A DNA stretch of 64,000 nt, from positions 1,178,001-1,242,000 of the forward strand of contig JAJNNQ010000004.1 of NCBI GenBank assembly GCA_027886175.1, given 5' to 3'. Under the pieces are notes generated by a model. The model was given only the letters and a program-made list of their open reading frames with translations. It was not told the origin of the DNA and did no database searches. A program made the translations under genes and the position numbers. Below, piece by piece: positions 59,501-64,000 of the stretch. How positions within the stretch are numbered: position 1 is the first letter of the stretch; the number at the start of each line of letters is the position of its first letter. Source of the stretch: Phylloscopus collybita. Taxonomy: Eukaryota; Chordata; Aves; Passeriformes; Phylloscopidae.

Positions 59501-62500
59501 AACAAATTCTTGTTGTAAACAAGAATTCTAGTTGTGATGATAAAGAAATATGGGAGATCACAAAAGATACTACACCAGGGGAAGTGAAAGAACTTTGTGC
59601 AAACATGGAAAACCAAAATGCAAATAAGAAAGAAACTGGAAAAGAAGTACTCCAGTTCTAATTGCCTCAGCAGGCAAAACAGTAGTGAAGCAAAAGAAGG
59701 AATTAGCTCATCTGGAAGAAAGTCTGGTATGGTTGTATTAAGTTTAACTTAACATGACTCTTAACAGATAAAGCTGAATAAATTTGGTAAAATAGGAAGT
59801 TAACAAATGGCAGGGGGGGCGGGGGGAAGGCTGGAACTATAACCACAGACAGAAGTAGTGGCAAATAAACAATAATCAGAGAGTACAAGGCAGTGAATAA
59901 TTGCAAAACAACAGTACTATCCCTTTATTGACCACTCATTTAAGAGTTGGATTCAGTGATTCTTGTGGGTTCCTTCCAACTCAGAAAATTCTGCGGCACT
60001 ACAGACATCCCAGGGAGATTAAAACACCACGTGGTAGAGGATTACATATGCTATTGAAAGCAACAGAGACCAAGGAGGGTAAGAAAGACTTGGAATCCTT
60101 GCAATCTGGGCACAAGAAGCCTGTAGAGATATTAATTGAAGACAATTTCAGCACAACACAGAATCTGGACTGGAATTAATTTAGTATGAAGAAAAAGGAA
60201 CGAATGTTGTGACAACAAACATACATTCCTCTGTTCAGGAATTTGGAAAAGAAGGGAAACAGACTAAGAGTGCTGTTATTTTTAAGGATGGAGAACAGCA
60301 ACTCAGAATAAAATTAGGAAGGGAATAAGATGGCAGCAGGAGGTAAAAACCTGCTGAAATTTGAAATTAAAACAGAAGAAAAACTGAATGAGTTGGGCTT
60401 TGGACAGTTAAAAAGGCAGAAAAAGAAGAAAACAAAAGTAAGACTACATCTCTGTACATAGCAATCCATAATGCTGAATAAAGGTAAACATGTCAATTTT
60501 AATCAGTTTTTCTCTGGAAACCTTTAGATTCTGCTGTGGAAGAGGCATAGGAAAAGGCCTAAGATAGAGGCCTTTAAACAGCCTGCAAAGCAAAGGAACT
60601 GGGAAACATACCTGGGGGGGGGGGGGGGGGGGGGGGGGGGGCGGGGAATGGATAATTGAGTATGAAATAAAGCTATGAATAAAACTACAAAGAAATCTAT
60701 CCAGTTCAACAATCAGTCACAGGTAGATGAATTATGAGAAATGAGAGGAGAAGGCGGCAGTCATGAGAAAGGGACAGGGAGATGCAGTAATCAGATAAGA
60801 GGGTTGGCAGAATGAAAACAGAACTAGTAATATCTGTCAGAAACAGAAACAGGGATTAGCAGATGAAGCTCAAATAGGCTAGAGAGCTGAAAAATAAACT
60901 TAATGAAAAACCTACTTGAAAAACAAAGTCATAAGGAATGCGGGTAAGAGGTACTATGTTCATGGTAAGAGGAGAAATTATGTCAAACACAAATAATGAA
61001 GCTACAAAGGGAGAAGCAAAAAGTAGGTAAGGAAACATAAAGTAAAGTCTGATGGACCCCTGCCCAGGAGAAATGTAAGAGGGGGAAGTGCAAAGACCAT
61101 GGCAGATGAGGAACCCAACATTTATTTTTAATGATAAAAGGGATGATAGGACAGACATTAGGACCCAATGTAGTGCTGTACAGTATATAGCAAGGTTTTT
61201 GTCATTCATATACCAGACAAAACTGCTGATAAAATATTCAGCAACTAGCCTTTGATTTGGATTTCCTGAGGAGACACACCATTGCTTATGGTTAGGAAAT
61301 CAAATAAATTGCCATTCTTTATACTTCAGTCATATGTATATGCGGTATAAAGCTCAATTGTTGTACTGTATCTTGCCACGCATAATGAAAGCAAATGAAA
61401 GTTTAGTAGAATACTATTAACATCACACAATCTGGCAGCAGAACACAGATTTCACTGAAACCCAAAATCAGTCAGCTGAAACCCATGAACAGGCCAAATA
61501 TGCAAACCAATTCATCCTCTAACATTACCCACAAATAAGCCTGCATTCTCCTTTAAGAAAAGAACAGTGAACTGCAATTCAAATTCATACAGAAGAGATA
61601 GAAAAGGCCTACAAAATACTTAAGAAAAGCAATTTGGATAGGAATCACAGAAAATAAGGTTGGAAAAGACTTCAAAACATTACTTCAAAACATCAGCTTC
61701 ACTTTCAGTGCTTCAAGTCTGTATCAGCTTTCCTTAAGCCACTCCTGACAGATGTTTATCTAACATTTTGGGGTTTTTTTGCAAATCTCAAACAATACAG
61801 ACTTCACAATATCCTCTGGCACTCTACTGCAGTGACTGAACAATTTAAAAATCCACCCCTAACATTTAGCATATATCTCACCCTCTTAATTCAAAACATT
61901 TGTTCATGCACCATAAAGCTGATTGCCTTCCTCTTTGCAGCATAGTTGCAATACAGAAAGGATGTTTCCTATTGCAACTGGACAGCTCTCCGCAGTGTTC
62001 TGCATTGGAAGGACAGAGCTCTTATATAAAAGAAAAAGTCTGCCTGAACGGATGAGCTACAAAAACTCATCTCTGTGATGAGTCATCTGGGACAGCAGAG
62101 ACGGACTTTCCCACATAAGCAGTCTGCTGGAAGCTGGATTCAGCCACTGCAAGTGATACAGCCAAAGGAAACTAACATTTACAAGCGAGCAAAGCACAGC
62201 CAAGGCATCGGTCGTGATCGTTTGTACTACAGCCTTCAAATAAGAGCCACGCAAAATACCAGCATAGCTTTGGCCGTGTTGCTCAAAGGTAAAATTAAAA
62301 TGGGAAGCAGAGCCGCAAACTGGAGCGTTGGGTGGAGCTCCCGATTGTGCCTTGTCTGCCAGCACCACTCTGGGGGAAAAAAAGGAGTCAGTAAGGGCAA
62401 AGCAGAGCGAAGGGGGAGGGGTAAGAAAGAAAAACCGACCTCGGAAACAAGAGCTGTACACGGGACCAATCACACGCAGAGAAATGGATGTAGGGAGGCA

Positions 62501-63574
62501 CCTGAACCCTTGGCCATAGAGCGAGGAAGGAGGCTGGGATTAGGACTGCCTCCCTTTCCAGAGGCAGTGGACTTGAGGGATGCCCTGGACATTACGACTT
62601 TCCTGCCATGGAACAGCTACTCTCTGTCGGGTGGGGCAGTAAGGATCCCAAAGAACATACTGCAGGGAAGGGCAAGGCATGCAGAGCTATCTAGGGAGAT
62701 GTACTGAGGCATGTCAGGGGGGAGGTGGGGTAGGGATCACAGGACAGTGGTGCAAGGCATTACGAGGATGGCAGGTGAGAACTGGAGGTCTGCAGCTGCA
62801 GCCATAGTAGGGAAGTGAAGCACGGTATGCCACAGATTGCAAAGCCAAAGGAGGGCTAGAGAAGAAGGGGCAAGGTGAAGATGATCCACAGGAGAAGCAG
62901 CACACAGAACAGTACATAGAGGGTGGAAGCGCGTAGCATGGTAAGGAGCAAGGCTGTGGAGGGGTGGAGGGTAAACACGGGGGTGCACAGCCACGAGCGG
63001 GAAAAGCACAGCTACAGAGGGAGCAAAAAGGCGCACCGTTCATGTGCATGAAGGCTTGAGGCGAGTGGATGTAAGGTGGTTGTACCCAGCCACGAAACAG
63101 CAAGGCTACGGGAGGGGAAAGCAAGGCGGTCACAGTCACGGGAGGGCAGAGCTGTTGGTGGAGGAGCGTGAAACGGGGAGGGAAAGCAATGGGCTCCCAG
63201 CCATTACAGACCGGGACGCAGGAGAGTGCGCAGCCACGGGAGAACGGCGCTACAGGTGTAGCGGGAGGGATGCACTGCCACAAGAAAGCGGGGCTCCGTG
63301 GTGGGAGGCAGCAAAGCGGTGCTTAGCCGGAGGGAAGCTGTGCTGCAAGGGGCACAAGGGGACACACGGCCACCAGAGAGCGCGGCTGTGGAGGCGACAA
63401 GCGGCTGCGCAGCCACAGGACAGCGACAGGCCCGGGGCCGGAGGGAGTACAGCCGCGGGGCAAGCAGCGGGGCCGCGAACGGGTGTGACAAGGGCCTGCA
63501 GCGGAGGGCAGCAGGTCGGAAAAGGGGGGAGGACATAGGCCACTCACCTGCGCGGCGGAGCTGCAGCAGCCCAT
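2171..63574 (-). CDS. SLC44A1: Choline transporter-like protein 1 (CTL1/CD92), 15 coding exons, 3' end incomplete
   Basis: Multi-pass membrane transporter of the SLC44/CTL family (plasma-membrane choline transporter domain). The family member carries choline, and reportedly ethanolamine, across plasma and mitochondrial membranes to feed phospholipid synthesis. Fifteen exons with AG/GT borders and matching phases join into 641 codons without a stop: 63548-63574, 48099-48188, 45873-46015, 38186-38322, 24403-24496, 19428-19597, 17537-17626, 14507-14628, 13313-13499, 11938-12103, 7469-7625, 6953-7036, 5801-5938, 3845-4081 and 2171-2251. Seen in order: short cytosolic N-terminus (MGCCSSAAQ), TM1 at about residues 27-50, a large Cys-rich outer loop with sequons N-G-S and N-I-S, then a bundle of hydrophobic helices, an outer loop with INSTNFC, and a polar C-terminal tail. 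From memory the human protein has about 650 residues to the same point; the nine missing here are three near the N-terminus and six in a loop of exon 8. The start has an in-frame TAG 36 nt upstream and a GCC-ATG-G context. The stop codon was not found. Confidence 0.96.
2252..3844 (-). other. SLC44A1: SLC44A1 intron 14
   Basis: About 1.6 kb. Contains an (AACC)n microsatellite at 3717-3749 near exon 14, and otherwise nothing recognisable. Confidence 0.9.
3717..3749. repeat. (AACC)n microsatellite
   Basis: About seven AACC units in a row on the plus strand, ending in a short C run; within intron 14, about 100 bases below exon 14. Confidence 0.9.
3845..4081 (-). CDS. SLC44A1: SLC44A1 coding exon 14 (residues 536-614)
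   Basis: 237 bases, phase 0 at both ends, between acceptor CTTCTTCAG and donor GTAAGTTTCC. Encodes [18 protein letters not shown], then [40 protein letters not shown] and [20 protein letters not shown]. These are the last two transmembrane helices and the start of the cytosolic tail. Confidence 0.98.
4082..5800 (-). other. SLC44A1: SLC44A1 intron 13
   Basis: About 1.7 kb of AT-rich intron. No mobile element or RNA gene is recognised. Confidence 0.9.
5801..5938 (-). CDS. SLC44A1: SLC44A1 coding exon 13 (residues 490-535)
   Basis: 138 bases, phase 0 at both ends, between acceptor CCTTTTCTCAG and donor GTATGTC. Encodes [20 protein letters not shown], then [20 protein letters not shown] and MLFLGK. 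Holds an N-S-T sequon, though on family topology this part probably faces the cytosol. Nearly identical to mammalian SLC44A1. Confidence 0.97.
5939..6952 (-). other. SLC44A1: SLC44A1 intron 12
   Basis: About 1.0 kb of AT-rich intron with nothing recognisable. Confidence 0.9.
6953..7036 (-). CDS. SLC44A1: SLC44A1 coding exon 12 (residues 462-489)
   Basis: 84 bases, phase 0 at both ends, between acceptor TTTTCCTAG and donor GTAAG. Encodes a Cys-rich cytosolic segment ([20 protein letters not shown], then KCLTYLNQ) with eight cysteines in 28 residues, conserved in the family and plausible as a palmitoylation site (inference). Confidence 0.97.
7037..7468 (-). other. SLC44A1: SLC44A1 intron 11, half filled by a CR1
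   Basis: The shortest intron seen, 432 bp. About 200 bp of it is the CR1 fragment at 7171-7371, in the same orientation as the gene. Confidence 0.92.
7171..7371 (-). mobile_element. CR1 LINE 3' fragment
   Basis: The plus strand shows the reverse complement of a CR1 3' end: TCATAGAACAATAGGATGG, then CAGGGACACCTTCCACTA, GGTTGCTCAAA, CACTTCCAGGGATGGG and ATCCACAACTTCTCTG. A 5'-truncated, non-coding copy lying in the same orientation as SLC44A1. Confidence 0.93.
7469..7625 (-). CDS. SLC44A1: SLC44A1 coding exon 11 (residues 409-461)
   Basis: 157 bases between acceptor TTTTCAATAG and donor GTGAGAG, ending in phase 0. Encodes [18 protein letters not shown], then [20 protein letters not shown] and [13 protein letters not shown]. 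The polar first part is the cytosolic link; GTVAKGSFI is a strongly conserved family motif. Confidence 0.97.
7930..9050 (+). mobile_element. LTR-retroelement-like DNA, uncertain
   Basis: More GC-rich than its surroundings. A long pyrimidine tract (about 8582-8669) leads into AATAAA at 8674-8679 and a CACCAACATCTAACCTC stretch that reminds me of bird retroelement LTRs; a second AATAAA sits at 9012-9017. No open retroviral gene is seen and no termini or target duplication could be placed. Confidence 0.35.
9440..9965 (+). mobile_element. Putative old LTR fragment, uncertain
   Basis: The stretch from about TTGTGCTCATAGTAAATTC through GGCTAAGAGTGGCAAGAGG to GATTCTCTGAGCAACTG has the feel of a bird LTR. 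This rests on remembered resemblance, not a database match. No flanking duplication or internal genes were found. Confidence 0.35.
11938..12103 (-). CDS. SLC44A1: SLC44A1 coding exon 10 (residues 354-409)
   Basis: 166 bases between acceptor TTATTTCTAG and donor GTAACTTG. Encodes [20 protein letters not shown], then [20 protein letters not shown] and [14 protein letters not shown]. The [10 protein letters not shown] and [13 protein letters not shown] motifs are hallmarks of the SLC44 family. Confidence 0.97.
12104..13312 (-). other. SLC44A1: SLC44A1 intron 9
   Basis: About 1.2 kb of AT-rich intron with nothing recognisable. Confidence 0.9.
13313..13499 (-). CDS. SLC44A1: SLC44A1 coding exon 9 (residues 292-354)
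   Basis: 187 bases between acceptor TCCCTCTAG and donor GTAAGCAG. Encodes [18 protein letters not shown], then [19 protein letters not shown] and a Trp/Phe-rich helix ([15 protein letters not shown]), a core of the CTL transmembrane domain. One G carries over to exon 10. Confidence 0.97.
13500..14506 (-). other. SLC44A1: SLC44A1 intron 8
   Basis: About 1.0 kb, AT-rich. Its only visible structure is a two-copy, 46-base tandem duplication at 14250-14341. Confidence 0.9.
14250..14341. repeat. 46-base tandem duplication, two diverged copies
   Basis: Copy 1 at 14250-14295 and copy 2 at 14296-14341 both begin AGAAAGTCTC and end with AATTCCT or AGTTCCT, with roughly eight differences. It lies in intron 8, about 165 bases from exon 8. 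Confidence 0.85.
14507..14628 (-). CDS. SLC44A1: SLC44A1 coding exon 8 (residues 251-291)
   Basis: 122 bases between acceptor AAAACATAG and donor GTATGC; ends in phase 0 after ACG. Encodes [14 protein letters not shown], a polar loop ([13 protein letters not shown]) and the start of the next helix ([12 protein letters not shown]). The polar loop is about six residues shorter than the human one as I recall it, which with the N-terminal difference accounts for the shorter protein. Confidence 0.95.
15500..15558 (+). mobile_element. CR1 LINE 3' tail
   Basis: GATGAATCTCTGTGGTCCC then TTCCAACCTTACCC and CTGTGATTCTGTGA match the end of CR1 elements, including the terminal short repeat. Only about 60 bases are left. 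Confidence 0.85.
15671..16378 (+). mobile_element. Endogenous retrovirus LTR (solo, passerine-like)
   Basis: Candidate termini TGTTG and CAACA are inverted repeats of each other, 708 bp apart. In between lie a TATA-like ATAAAAG (15934-15940), TTTCTGACTCTGTCAGG, an AGTAAA poly(A) signal (16225-16230) and TGTTATTCCTATTCCCATAT, a run I recall from LTRs common in songbird genomes. No coding part is attached. The five bases outside each end (TCATC and AACAA) do not match, so the borders or insertion history are uncertain. Confidence 0.65.
17416..17433. repeat. Poly(A) run
   Basis: Eighteen consecutive A on the plus strand within intron 7; on the gene's sense strand it is a T run, about 105 bases before exon 7's donor side. 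Confidence 0.9.
17537..17626 (-). CDS. SLC44A1: SLC44A1 coding exon 7 (residues 221-251)
   Basis: Ninety bases between acceptor CTCTTGCAG and donor GTAAGTTTTG. Encodes [19 protein letters not shown] followed by [11 protein letters not shown]: the end of TM2, a short basic turn (RYISR) and TM3. One G carries over to complete a Gly codon in exon 8. Confidence 0.97.
17627..19427 (-). other. SLC44A1: SLC44A1 intron 6
   Basis: About 1.8 kb of AT-rich intron. No mobile element, repeat or RNA gene could be recognised. Confidence 0.9.
19428..19597 (-). CDS. SLC44A1: SLC44A1 coding exon 6 (residues 164-221)
   Basis: 170 bases between acceptor GTGTCACCAG and donor GTAATCG. Encodes [20 protein letters not shown], which holds an N-I-S sequon and two cysteines at the end of the outer loop, then [20 protein letters not shown] and the start of TM2 ([11 protein letters not shown]). 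Nearly identical to mammalian SLC44A1 as remembered. Confidence 0.97.
20779..20815. repeat. Perfect 15 bp inverted repeat with 7-base loop
   Basis: Arms 20779-20793 (GAAATTATGATCACC) and 20801-20815 (GGTGATCATAATTTC) are exact reverse complements around a 7-base loop ATTTCTA. The 12-mer CCATTTCTAGGT that spans the loop recurs at 20819-20830. Confidence 0.9.
22273..22861 (+). mobile_element. Solo ERVL-type LTR with intact 5 bp target duplication
   Basis: Begins TACACTGGTTTCATC and ends AAACCATGACA, 589 bp, resembling a widespread bird ERVL LTR family (TTAATTTTCTTCACAG, GCTGAGCAGAGCTTACACAG, ATGGCTGAACACCTGCCTGC). A TATA box (TATAAAAA, 22548-22555) and an ATTAAA poly(A) signal (22729-22734) are in the right order. 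CAGAT is present directly before (22268-22272) and after (22862-22866), so the provirus was lost by LTR-LTR recombination. It lies opposite to the direction of SLC44A1. Confidence 0.88.
24403..24496 (-). CDS. SLC44A1: SLC44A1 coding exon 5 (residues 133-164)
   Basis: 94 bases between acceptor TTCAACAG and donor GTAATATG. Encodes [17 protein letters not shown] and [12 protein letters not shown], still the extracellular loop between TM1 and TM2, with two more cysteines. Begins with the last two bases of the sequon Gly codon and ends with AG of a Ser codon. Confidence 0.96.
26200..26871 (+). mobile_element. CR1 LINE, 3' part with end of ORF2
   Basis: The frame at about 26214-26618 reads as the C-terminal part of CR1 ORF2: [40 protein letters not shown] and [14 protein letters not shown]. 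The 3' UTR follows and the element ends near TGACTCTGGTTATGACTC. It is 5' truncated and its frame breaks before the usual end, so it is dead. It lies antisense to the host gene. Confidence 0.95.
28740..28763. repeat. Poly(T) run of about 24
   Basis: Uninterrupted T on the plus strand, hence an A run in the SLC44A1 sense strand inside intron 4. It has no recognisable element attached. Confidence 0.9.
29300..30948 (+). mobile_element. CR1 LINE, longest copy (RT region to 3' end), decayed
   Basis: Starts near TTAATGATTTCTTTGCC and reads into reverse transcriptase: [41 protein letters not shown] motif A survives as [11 protein letters not shown] (Asp changed to Asn after AF), but the region of motif C, normally FADD, is altered and preceded by a stop, so catalysis is lost. 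The C-terminal region (about 30250-30650) and a 3' end of CTTGTGGGTCTCCCCACC type follow. Several frameshifts and stops; plus strand, antisense to the host gene. Confidence 0.93.
33011..33066. repeat. 24 bp near-perfect hairpin with 8-base loop
   Basis: Left arm 33011-33034 and right arm 33043-33066 pair over 24 positions with one non-Watson-Crick position (T opposite G on the plus strand, A opposite C on the minus strand); the loop is 33035-33042. Centre: CATAAGTTATGG and CCATAACTTGTG. Outside the arms the pairing stops. Confidence 0.9.
33260..33316. repeat. AT-dinucleotide repeat inside a 12 bp inverted repeat
   Basis: TTCTCAGTATGT (33260-33271) and ACATACTGAGAA (33305-33316) are exact reverse complements flanking an (AT)n tract, giving a cruciform-prone microsatellite. 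Confidence 0.88.
38186..38322 (-). CDS. SLC44A1: SLC44A1 coding exon 4 (residues 87-133)
   Basis: 137 bases between acceptor TTCCATAG and donor GTATGAAAA; one G carries over to exon 5. Encodes [19 protein letters not shown], then [15 protein letters not shown], part of the extracellular loop. The cysteines in DPCN, LCVSACP are family features likely to form disulfides. The N of the N-G-S glycosylation sequon is the last complete codon; the Gly is split over the exon 4/5 junction. Confidence 0.96.
40340..41040. repeat. G-rich irregular sequence, possibly decayed minisatellite
   Basis: TCAGTGCCAG recurs at about 40386 and 40464 among GTGAG, GCTGGGG and GGTGGG words, interrupted by the CR1 at 40641-40735. 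Units cannot be aligned cleanly, so this is only a suspicion. Confidence 0.3.
40641..40735 (-). mobile_element. CR1 LINE 3' end fragment
   Basis: ACAGAATCATAGAAAATCC, GAGTTGGAAGGGACCC and ACAAGGATCGCTGAGTCG are the reverse complement of the CR1 3' terminus. About 95 bases, in the gene's own orientation. Confidence 0.9.
41930..42375 (+). mobile_element. CR1 LINE fragment (end of ORF2)
   Basis: Old copy recognisable from GACATGACCCAGCAATGTA, GCAGCCCAAAAAGCCAA, GAGAGTTGAGGCTGTTCA and CTGGAGAAGAGAAGGCTG. It stops inside the 3' UTR (AAAAGAAGGCAGAATTAGAA) where the next CR1 begins in the opposite direction. Confidence 0.88.
42376..42690 (-). mobile_element. CR1 LINE 3' fragment, inverted to its neighbour
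   Basis: AAACCTTTCACATCATCTAC, CCAAGTCCACCACTAAACCA, AAATACCTCCAGGAATGGTG and CCAATCTAAACCTCCCATTC read as a CR1 3' end in reverse. Its 3' end abuts the broken 3' end of the preceding CR1. Confidence 0.9.
45873..46015 (-). CDS. SLC44A1: SLC44A1 coding exon 3 (residues 40-87)
   Basis: 143 bases between acceptor TTCTTCCAG and donor GTAAGTATG, leaving two bases (AA) for a Lys codon completed by exon 4. Encodes the second half of TM1 ([17 protein letters not shown]) and the start of the large extracellular loop ([14 protein letters not shown]), a well conserved CTL signature. The stretch after it ([17 protein letters not shown]) looks the least conserved. Confidence 0.96.
46016..48098 (-). other. 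SLC44A1: SLC44A1 intron 2
   Basis: About 2.1 kb, AT-rich. Contains a 15-base direct repeat (46271-46285 and 46303-46317) and a T tract near 46420-46437. No mobile element is evident. A long open frame in it (47041-47628) has no recognisable domain. Confidence 0.9.
46271..46317. repeat. 15-base direct repeat
   Basis: GTCAGCAAGTGGGCA at 46271-46285 recurs exactly at 46303-46317, 32 bases apart, in a purine-rich stretch of intron 2. Confidence 0.85.
48099..48188 (-). CDS. SLC44A1: SLC44A1 coding exon 2 (residues 10-39)
   Basis: Ninety bases, phase 0 at both ends, between acceptor ACACAAG and donor GTGAGTAA. Encodes [16 protein letters not shown], the end of the cytosolic N-terminus, and then [14 protein letters not shown], the first half of transmembrane helix 1. 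Confidence 0.96.
55020..55160. repeat. A-rich, C-interrupted low-complexity tract
   Basis: Runs of AAAACC and CAAAAC type words with one CCCCCCC run. It creates a long open frame (54998-55639) that is a composition artefact. Confidence 0.8.
56515..56650. repeat. (AAAAC)n microsatellite with poly(A) run
   Basis: Repeated AAAAC units followed by an uninterrupted A run of more than 25 bases (about 56583-56610) and AAACC-rich sequence. In the gene's sense strand this is (GTTTT)n and poly(T). Confidence 0.92.
59943..59998 (+). mobile_element. CR1 LINE 3' tail
   Basis: GTTGGATTCAGTGATTCTTG, TGGGTTCCTTCCAACTCAG and AAAATTCTG match the last bases of CR1 elements. About 55 bases remain. Confidence 0.8.
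60614..60641 (+). repeat. Poly(G) run of 28
   Basis: Twenty-eight consecutive G, then C and four more G. On the gene's sense strand it is poly(C). Such runs form G-quadruplexes and are prone to sequencing and assembly error, so the length is approximate. Confidence 0.88.
61640..61900 (-). mobile_element. CR1 LINE 3' fragment, strongly diverged
   Basis: GGAATCACAGAAAATAAGG and TTGGAAAAGACTTC begin the reverse complement of a CR1 3' end; CCTGACAGATGTTTATCTAA and CTCTGGCACTCTACTGCAGT continue it. More decayed than the other copies. Confidence 0.7.
62940..63425. repeat. Degenerate GC-rich minisatellite, period about 45 bp
   Basis: The word CAGCCAC or a near variant returns at 62988, 63087, 63133, 63198, 63231, 63275, 63324, 63367 and 63410, mostly 43-49 bases apart, each followed by GGGAGAGCG- and GGCTNTGGAGG-like words. 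The array probably extends left to about 62740 in weaker form. It lies in intron 1, ending about 120 bases from exon 1, and explains the long open frames on both strands here. Confidence 0.75.
63548..63574 (-). CDS. SLC44A1: SLC44A1 coding exon 1 (residues 1-9)
   Basis: Encodes MGCCSSAAQ and ends in CAG before the donor GTGAGTG; phase 0. The ATG has G at -3 and G at +4, and an in-frame TAG lies at 63608-63610, so no longer N-terminus is possible in this exon. Gly2, Cys3/Cys4 and a Ser at the fifth position after Gly2 fit an N-myristoylation and palmitoylation signal (inference). Mammalian proteins, as I recall them, carry three more residues (an extra SSA) here. Confidence 0.93.
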
Positions 63575-63615
63575 GGCGTCCGCGGATCTCTGCCCCGGAG
63601 GTGCCCGCTAGGCAT
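63575..63615 (-). promoter_or_regulatory. SLC44A1: SLC44A1 5' UTR segment with upstream ATG
   Basis: An upstream ATG at 63613-63615 (minus strand) lies 41 nt before the main start, out of frame, in a weak context (T at -3, C at +4). Spliced to exon 2 it reads about 50 codons and stops inside exon 2, overlapping the main frame. An in-frame TAG at 63608-63610 closes the main frame upstream. Whether the uATG is transcribed depends on the start site. Confidence 0.6.
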
Positions 63616-63931
63616 CCACTCTCCGCGACTCCCCCGCCCCGGGCGGCGGTGTGGAGCGGGTCACACGGAGGGAGCGCCGGCGTAGCGGCGGGCACCGCGG
63701 GGCCCGGTCAGACGAGCGTGGCTGCACCACAAGCACCGCCGCGGCGCCCCCTCATCCTCCTCCCCCAGCAGCGGCCGACCGGGGAAGGGGCGGGGCCCGC
63801 CGGGGGCGGGGCCTGAAGGCGGGGCCTTGAGAGGGCGTGACCAGTGCACTGCGGCGCGGGGGGTACCTGCCCGGCCGGCGGCCCCGCCCCCGCCCCGCCC
63901 CCCGCCCGCCGCGGCCGCTTCCGGTAAGAGG

Positions 63932-64000
63932 ATGGCGGCTGAGGTGTCTCTCTTCCAGAGCAGGCCTGGATCAGACCTCATCCTTCATTCATCACTCGCC
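63932..64000 (+). other. Possible first exon of a divergent plus-strand transcript
   Basis: An ATG in an ETS/YY1-type context opens a frame of 23 codons (MAAEVSLFQSRPG and on) that is still open at the window edge. The layout resembles first exons at bidirectional CpG-island promoters. I do not recognise the peptide, and the match of ATG to a YY1 site can arise without coding. It may equally be the distal promoter of SLC44A1. Confidence 0.25.

Larger units (their letters stand above)
48189..63547 (-). other. SLC44A1: SLC44A1 intron 1 (15.4 kb)
   Basis: First intron. It holds the GC-rich minisatellite, a diverged CR1 (61640-61900), a short CR1 tail (59943-59998), a 28-base G run (60614-60641) and A-rich tracts near 55020-55160 and 56515-56650. 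The rest, in particular 48.2-55.0 kb and 56.7-59.9 kb, is AT-rich with nothing recognisable. Confidence 0.9.
63430..63960. promoter_or_regulatory. CpG-island promoter of SLC44A1, possibly bidirectional
   Basis: Extremely GC- and CpG-rich DNA around and upstream of exon 1, unlike the AT-rich rest of the window. GC boxes of the GGGGCGGGG type cluster at 63786-63825 and, inverted, at 63880-63910. An ETS-type CTTCCGG sits at 63918-63924 and a YY1-like ATGGCGGC at 63932-63939. No TATA box is visible. This fits a housekeeping CpG-island promoter; the start site cannot be placed from sequence alone. Confidence 0.8.

Noticed and set aside
62075..62707. Plus-strand open frame of 210 codons
   Set aside because: In the GC-richer 5' part of intron 1, where stops are rare; basic, unstructured composition and competing frames on the other strand. 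No recognised motif.
62714..63695. Several overlapping long frames on both strands near exon 1
   Set aside because: They run through the minisatellite and CpG island, and overlap each other in several frames, as expected from GC-rich, stop-poor DNA.

Overview
This is vertebrate, almost certainly avian, nuclear DNA. The repeats point to birds: several CR1 LINE copies on both strands, ending in the typical bird 3' tail of short ATTCTGTGA-like units, and LTRs of bird endogenous retrovirus type. One LTR-like element (15671-16378) resembles those I associate with songbird genomes, so a passerine is my best guess, without proof. I see no bacterial genes, CRISPR arrays, tRNA or rRNA.

The window is essentially one gene on the minus strand, SLC44A1 (choline transporter-like protein 1, CTL1/CD92). 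Fifteen coding exons could be placed base by base from splice sites, reading phase and similarity to the remembered mammalian protein. They run from the start codon at 63574 down to 2171 and join without a stop into 641 codons. The last exon seen ends at a splice donor, so the final few residues and the 3' UTR lie in an exon not recognised here or beyond base 1. Every other long open frame is intronic, low complexity or repeat derived.

Layout from right to left (5' to 3' of the gene): a CpG-rich, GC-box-rich promoter at about 63430-64000, with a possible divergent start on the plus strand at 63932; exon 1; a 15.4 kb intron 1 that opens with a degenerate minisatellite of about 45 bp and holds a 28-base G run; exons 2 and 3; intron 3 with two CR1 fragments meeting tail to tail; exon 4; a 13.7 kb intron 4 with the two longest CR1 copies and two hairpins; exon 5; intron 5 with a solo ERVL-type LTR flanked by a perfect 5 bp duplication; exons 6-10, with another LTR in intron 7; intron 10 with LTR-like DNA; then exons 11-15.

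I found no undescribed biological system. The points most worth checking are the divergent promoter and possible plus-strand start, an upstream open frame overlapping the SLC44A1 start, the unresolved C-terminal end, the minisatellite at the gene's 5' end, and the hairpin at 33011-33066.
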